Shown: one piece after another, positions 13,052 through 15,278 of the stretch
How positions within the stretch are numbered: the stretch's first letter is position 1
How the letters are laid out: every line of letters begins with the position of its first letter
From: Patescibacteria group bacterium UBA6102
GTDB taxonomy: Bacteria > Patescibacteriota > Minisyncoccia > Minisyncoccales > UBA5738
Reading direction: 5' to 3'
Length of the DNA stretch: 15,278 nt
NCBI GenBank assembly: GCA_002423555.1
Contig: DIWQ01000023.1
Location: 1-15,278, forward strand
Position numbers and translations under genes: made by a program
The notes under the pieces: model-generated
What the model was told of the DNA's origin: nothing
Databases searched by the model: none
What the model saw: only the letters and a program-made list of their open reading frames with translations

Positions 13052-13690
13052 ATGGCGAGGAGGAAAAAAAGAAATTATAATTTCAATTGGATAGTCGCGG
13101 GGCTGGCGGTCGGAGTTTTTGCGTGGATTGCCGCGGATTTTTATTTCAATGTCTATCGTCATCCGCAAGAAAAAGTTGATGTTGTTGAAGTTGCCGACAA
13201 TCCCGAAACCGAATCCGCGCCGCCGTCCGGACAAATCGCTGAAGAGGGCGCGCCTGCGCCTGAAGGCGGGTTTGTTTTGGCGACTTATCGCGACGATCGC
13301 TGGGGCGTGGAATTGCGCTATCCGACGGTTGCCGGCGATGCGCGCTGTCCGGCGCCGCAAAAAAACGATGATGGTTTTTCGCTGGACAATTTCTATTTTT
13401 TTGCGGGAGGTCAAAATGAGGCGTTGGAAGATTTTATGGCGCGGCAGTTGCAAGGGATGGAAGTTGAGTCTCGGGAAAATATCAATACCGCCGGCCGGCC
13501 GGCGGTGAAAGCCAACTATCAAACTCCGAAGGCCGGCCTGTACGGCAGTTCGGTTTTTGTTGAAAACGACGGTCGGCCGTTTGAATTCGGGTTGCTGGCC
13601 AAGGAAGCGGCGGAAAAATGCGGCGATGCCGACGATTACGACGAGCGGCTTTACCAATCGGTCATTTCCACCTTAAAATTTGCCGACTGA
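13052..13690 (+). CDS. Membrane-anchored PsbP-like surface protein (212 aa)
   Basis: Fifth member of the cluster and the most diverged. MARRKKRNYNFNW precedes one membrane helix (about 13-33, WIVAGLAVGVFAWIAADFYF), then an acidic, Pro-rich linker (ESAPPSGQIAEEGAPAPEGG). The module opens LATYRDDRWGVELRYP, the same pattern as the other PsbP-like modules, and ends LYQSVISTLKFAD, matching the terminal STFKF strand of the paralogues. It contains three Cys, all outside. The frame is open back to a TTG at 12950, which overlaps the stop of the previous gene, but a clear promoter at 12970-12997 makes that impossible for this transcript, so the ATG at 13052 was chosen. ybeY follows with its own promoter. 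Confidence 0.82.
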   Translation: MARRKKRNYNFNWIVAGLAVGVFAWIAADFYFNVYRHPQEKVDVVEVADNPETESAPPSGQIAEEGAPAPEGGFVLATYRDDRWGVELRYPTVAGDARCPAPQKNDDGFSLDNFYFFAGGQNEALEDFMARQLQGMEVESRENINTAGRPAVKANYQTPKAGLYGSSVFVENDGRPFEFGLLAKEAAEKCGDADDYDERLYQSVISTLKFAD

Positions 13691-13700
13691 TTGTGTCCGA

Positions 13701-13729
13701 TTGCGTCCGCGGGCGTTGTTTGTTAAAAT
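13701..13729 (+). promoter_or_regulatory. ybeY promoter
   Basis: TTGCGT (13701-13706), a 17-base spacer and TAAAAT (13724-13729) preceded by TGT (extended -10). The start of transcription, near 13736, falls at the base of the hairpin described next. The core GGCGTTG-TTTGTTAAAATG repeats the sequence at 6788-6807. Confidence 0.8.
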
Positions 13730-13734
13730 GGATG

Positions 13735-13774
13735 AGGAGGCTTTCGCAAATAATATTATTTGTGAAAATCTCCT
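13735..13774 (+). promoter_or_regulatory. 5'-terminal hairpin in the ybeY leader
   Basis: Arms 13735-13754 and 13755-13774 pair over 20 positions with two G-U pairs and one mismatch; in practice a few central bases form the loop. It begins with AGGAGG at the predicted mRNA 5' end and stops 12 bases before the ATG. A Shine-Dalgarno-like AGGAGG is therefore buried and too far from the start to act as one. mRNA stabilisation or translational control is inferred. Confidence 0.65.
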
Positions 13775-13786
13775 TGGCGCACTCCG

Positions 13787-14269
13787 ATGGAAATTGATAT
13801 TCAAATCAGAAATTTGACGCGCCGTCAGGTTAATGGGGCGCGGATCAAGAAGGCGATTGCCGCGGCGGTCAACGGAGAAAAAAAACGTTTCGCGGGTGAA
13901 GGGGCGGAGATTTCCGTGGTTTTGGTCGGCAAGAAAAGAATGGCGGCGATCAACCAAAAATACCGCGGCGTTGCTTCGGCTACCGATGTCCTATCTTTCG
14001 CGCATTGTGAAGGCGAGGAGCTTGCTCCCGGGAGAATTTTGGGAGAGTTGGTCATTTGCCCCGAAATTGTCGCTCAAGACGCCAAAACGGCGGGGCGCGG
14101 TTTTGATTATCAAACGGCATGGGTGGCGATTCACGGAGCATTGCATTTGCTGGGATATGACCATGAGAGAGGAGTAGAACAAGAGAGAGAAATGAGGCAA
14201 AAGGAAAAATATTATCTTTCCAAATTAAAAACTGAGAACGAAAAAGGAAAAACGAAAATTAAAAATTAA
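13787..14269 (+). CDS. ybeY: Endoribonuclease YbeY (rRNA maturation)
   Basis: Metal-dependent RNase involved in 16S rRNA 3'-end maturation and ribosome quality control, acting in the cytoplasm. The 160-aa product has the family order: ISVVLVGKKRMAAINQKYRG (about 42-61), ATDVLSFAH (65-73), GRILGELVICPEIV (82-95) and the zinc-binding HGALHLLGYDHE with His116, His120 and His126. The C-terminus is a Lys/Glu-rich tail. The start at 13787 fits the usual length, and a promoter plus a leader hairpin lie directly upstream. No Shine-Dalgarno stands at working distance. Downstream is ftsA, after 71 AT-rich bases. Confidence 0.95.
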   Translation: MEIDIQIRNLTRRQVNGARIKKAIAAAVNGEKKRFAGEGAEISVVLVGKKRMAAINQKYRGVASATDVLSFAHCEGEELAPGRILGELVICPEIVAQDAKTAGRGFDYQTAWVAIHGALHLLGYDHERGVEQEREMRQKEKYYLSKLKTENEKGKTKIKN

Positions 14270-14340
14270 AAACTTTTCACCGGTTTTATCTTTTTGATTG
14301 TCGTTTTTATATTTTCATTTTTACTTTTCAAATATTTTTC

Positions 14341-15278
14341 ATGGCGAAATCATCATTAATCACCGGGTTGGACATTGGCACCAGTTCAATAAAGATCGCG
14401 GTGGCGCAAAAACGCCCCGAAGAGGAAAATTTGGAAATCACTTATGCCGCCAGCCAGCCGTCGCGAGGGGTGCGGCGGGGAGTGGTGGTGGACGCGGAAG
14501 CCACCGCCAAGTGCATCGGCGAAGCGCTTAAGGCCGCGCAATTGGCGATGGGACATAATTTGGAAGAGGTTCATATCAGCGTTAACGGCGGCCATATTTT
14601 TTGCACCCGGTCGCATGGATTGGTTTCGGTTTCCCGCGCCGACGGCAGTATTTCCGCCGAAGATGTTGACCGCGTCTTGCAGGCGGCCAGAACAATTTCC
14701 CTGTCTTCAAACAAGGAGATTGTTGATATTTATCCGCGCGAATTCGCGGTGGACGGAGAGTCCGGCGTCAAAGATGCCGTGGGAATGAAGGGTGTTCGTC
14801 TGGAAGCCGAAGTGCTGATCGTGGCGGGATTTACCCCTTACTTGAAAAATTCGGATCAGGCGGTGTTGCGCGCCGGCTTGGAAGTGGCCAATCGCGCGCC
14901 GGCGGTGATTGCCGCCGCGGGTGCGGCATTGTCCGAACAGCAAAAAGAATTGGGAGCGGCAGTGCTGGATGTCGGTGCGGGCACCACCGGTTTGGCGGTT
15001 TATGAAGAGGGGGATTTGTCGCATATCGCAATTTTGCCAATCGGATCGGCCAACATTACCCATGATATTGCCATCGGGCTGAAAGTTGATGTGGAGACTG
15101 CCGAAAGATTGAAAGTGGAAAAAGGGATATGTGTCTTTAAAGGTGCGGACAAAAAAATCAAGCTGGCGGGCGAAAATGATAAAGCGGCGGGAGCGATATT
15201 TTCCCAAAGACTGGTTTCCCGCATCATTCAGGAACGCGTGGCGGAAATTTTTGAACTTGCCAACAAAGAATTAAAAAA
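14341..15278 (+). CDS. ftsA: Cell-division protein FtsA, 5' part (runs off the window)
   Basis: Actin-like ATPase that tethers FtsZ to the membrane and helps assemble the divisome. From the ATG at 14341 there are 312 codons open to the edge; the frame has no stop in the window. Visible motifs: SSLITGLDIGTSSIKIAVAQ (phosphate-1 loop), RRGVVVDAEATAKCIGEAL, VHISVNGGHI, an SHS2/1C region with AGFTPYLKNSDQAVLRAG, then AAVLDVGAGTTGLAVYEEG (phosphate-2 loop) and ILPIGSANITHDIAIGLK. The last nucleotide-binding segment and the C-terminal membrane helix lie beyond the window. The start is reasonable because GLDIGT sits about nine residues in, as in most FtsA proteins, but no ribosome binding site is visible. 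It probably precedes ftsZ. The ybeY-ftsA order suggests a growth/division cluster. Confidence 0.95.
   Translation, partial: MAKSSLITGLDIGTSSIKIAVAQKRPEEENLEITYAASQPSRGVRRGVVVDAEATAKCIGEALKAAQLAMGHNLEEVHISVNGGHIFCTRSHGLVSVSRADGSISAEDVDRVLQAARTISLSSNKEIVDIYPREFAVDGESGVKDAVGMKGVRLEAEVLIVAGFTPYLKNSDQAVLRAGLEVANRAPAVIAAAGAALSEQQKELGAAVLDVGAGTTGLAVYEEGDLSHIAILPIGSANITHDIAIGLKVDVETAERLKVEKGICVFKGADKKIKLAGENDKAAGAIFSQRLVSRIIQERVAEIFELANKELK

Noticed and set aside
13016..13657. 213-codon minus-strand open frame opposite the 212-aa surface protein
   Set aside because: Antisense shadow. The plus frame has a promoter, membrane helix and PsbP-like module.
13728..13816. Leader peptide ORF starting at ATG 13728 before ybeY
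   Set aside because: The ATG lies inside the -10 element, upstream of the predicted transcript start, and has no ribosome binding site.
14270..14340. Promoter for ftsA in the AT-rich spacer
   Set aside because: Several TATA-like strings exist but none has a correctly spaced -35 or the TGN extension found at other promoters here.

Overview
The window looks like a chromosomal segment from a Candidate Phyla Radiation (Patescibacteria, probably Parcubacteria-type) genome. This is inferred from gene content and style, not from a marker-gene phylogeny. The signs are compact housekeeping proteins, a lysine/arginine-rich bS21, a free-standing GatB/YqeY protein, two DUF4143-type AAA ATPases, several single-pass surface proteins with short PsbP-like modules, and near absence of Shine-Dalgarno sequences. 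No rRNA, tRNA, CRISPR array or transposase gene was seen.

Layout. 1-617: 5' part of dprA (minus strand, C-terminus off the window). 694-1254: an unrecognised gene with a C-terminal zinc ribbon and the only strong Shine-Dalgarno in the window. 1255-1495: a terminator, a relic of a second pth 3' end, and the promoter of an AAA/DUF4143 ATPase (1496-2800). This ATPase converges on pth (2863-3477, minus). The divergent pth/lepB spacer holds two palindromes. Then come lepB, a 27-bp palindrome, hisS, a HIT-family hydrolase, rpsU and a GatB/YqeY gene, all on the plus strand and ending in a strong terminator near 6757.

6788-13690 is the accessory part: five paralogous, N-terminally membrane-anchored surface proteins (543, 211, 445, 272 and 212 aa) and a second AAA/DUF4143 ATPase placed 3 bp upstream of one of them. 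Three of the five share an anchor block, and two share PsbP-like modules at near-nucleotide identity, so the cluster grew by duplication. After it housekeeping resumes with ybeY and the first 312 codons of ftsA, which runs off the right edge. I infer that the surface-protein cluster is an insertion or local expansion between rpsU-yqeY and ybeY-ftsA.

Regulation. Seven promoters share an extended -10 (TGN-TAWAAT or TGN-TAATAT). Several place the predicted transcription start within a few bases of the ATG, implying leaderless or near-leaderless messages. This argues for later ATG starts for the first ATPase and pth. Both ATPase promoters carry inverted repeats over the -10, which suggests repression or autoregulation. 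The ybeY message would begin with a long hairpin. No finished novel defence or mobile system is demonstrated. The best candidates for something undescribed are the surface-protein/ATPase cluster and the pth-tail relic flanking the first ATPase.
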